A DNA stretch of 22,129 nucleotides. Source: Bacteroidales bacterium (lineage in GTDB: Bacteria; Bacteroidota; Bacteroidia; Bacteroidales; Bacteroidaceae). A program made the position numbers and the translations under genes. Where the stretch lies: assembly GCA_004552195.1 (NCBI GenBank), contig SFPC01000021.1, forward strand, positions 1 to 22,129. Direction: 5' to 3'. The notes under the pieces were generated by a model. That model did not search any database. It was not told the DNA's origin and saw nothing but the letters and a program-made list of their open reading frames with translations. Of the stretch, positions 22,035 to 22,129 are shown one piece after another (positions within the stretch are counted from its first letter, which is position 1; each line of letters begins with the position of its first letter).

Positions 22035-22129
22035 AGTGTCCTAAATAAAAATGAAGGAGGTAGTTTTCCACTATGTAAAAAGTGTACCTTAGTGGTTGCA
22101 AACAAAACTACCCTCCTTCATGGCAAAGA
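22035..22129 (+). mobile_element. Probable insertion-sequence end with start of a transposase gene (runs off right edge)
   Basis: The sequence ATGAAGGAGGTAGTTTT (22051-22067) and its inverted copy (22104-22121, one extra base) flank a second inverted pair, CCACTA/TAGTGG (22068-22073, 22090-22095), making one long hairpin. An ATG at 22120-22122 followed by GCA AAG (MAK) begins an open frame at the edge. The layout (outer end AGTGTCCTAAATAAA, ~85 bp, then a start codon) resembles the left end of Bacteroidetes IS elements whose transposases begin MAK. The hairpin would hide the start codon in transcripts entering from outside. Only three codons are visible, so the identification is tentative. 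Confidence 0.4.

Noticed and set aside
21862..22101. 79-codon minus-strand open frame upstream of rplS
   Set aside because: It spans the rplS promoter and leader and has no family features.

Overview
The window reads as a Bacteroidales chromosome segment (Bacteroides/Prevotella-like). Evidence: promoters of the Bacteroidetes type (TTG, 19-20 bp, TAnnTTTG) precede many genes. The proteins are Bacteroidetes-flavoured: a glycosidase with a sorting-signal-like C-terminus, TonB-dependent receptors, a membrane-anchored winged-helix regulator, and a lipoprotein with an FN3-like fold signature. Genes generally lack a Shine-Dalgarno sequence. Genus cannot be fixed from the sequence alone.

Layout. 1-332 (minus): the N-terminus of an AAA-ATPase-like/PD-(D/E)XK family protein, running off the left edge. 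333-1113: non-coding, with a ~260-bp element bounded by 18-bp inverted repeats, an AT-rich palindrome, and a textbook promoter. 1114-3274 (plus): an oligosaccharide flippase and a membrane zinc peptidase, 19 bp apart. 3468-11294 (plus): two very large secreted glycoside hydrolases, GH20 hexosaminidase and GH31, each with its own promoter, the second closed by a strong terminator. Together they look like a small host-glycan (possibly mucin O-glycan) degrading locus without SusC/D. 11375-12389: about 1 kb without a convincing gene, holding an array of ~30-bp palindromes and a tandem direct repeat. 12390-13145 (minus): a TonB-dependent receptor relic lacking both ends and carrying an in-frame stop. 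13255-15234 (plus): an LtaS/MdoB-like membrane sulfatase-fold protein. 15358-15560: two identical tandem tRNA-Gln(CTG) genes with a promoter and a terminator.

From 15899 to 21874 everything is on the minus strand. Reading from the right: rplS, a radical SAM protein, tilS, a small lipoprotein translationally coupled to tilS, a membrane-anchored OmpR/ToxR-type winged-helix regulator, and a TonB-dependent outer-membrane receptor. Between regulator and receptor lie three TGACAT direct repeats spaced exactly 11 bp, just upstream of the receptor promoter. That is the arrangement expected for a PhoB/OmpR-type activator, so the pair looks like a self-contained signalling and uptake module.

Four AT-rich palindromic repeats (780-869, 15735-15871, 18771-18872, 20519-20598) are scattered between genes. 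One supplies the stop codon of the lipoprotein. Another abuts the start of tilS, which lacks the N-terminal residues usual for its family. At the far right a probable insertion-sequence end begins (about 22035 to the edge), with a long hairpin that would hide the start codon of its presumed transposase.
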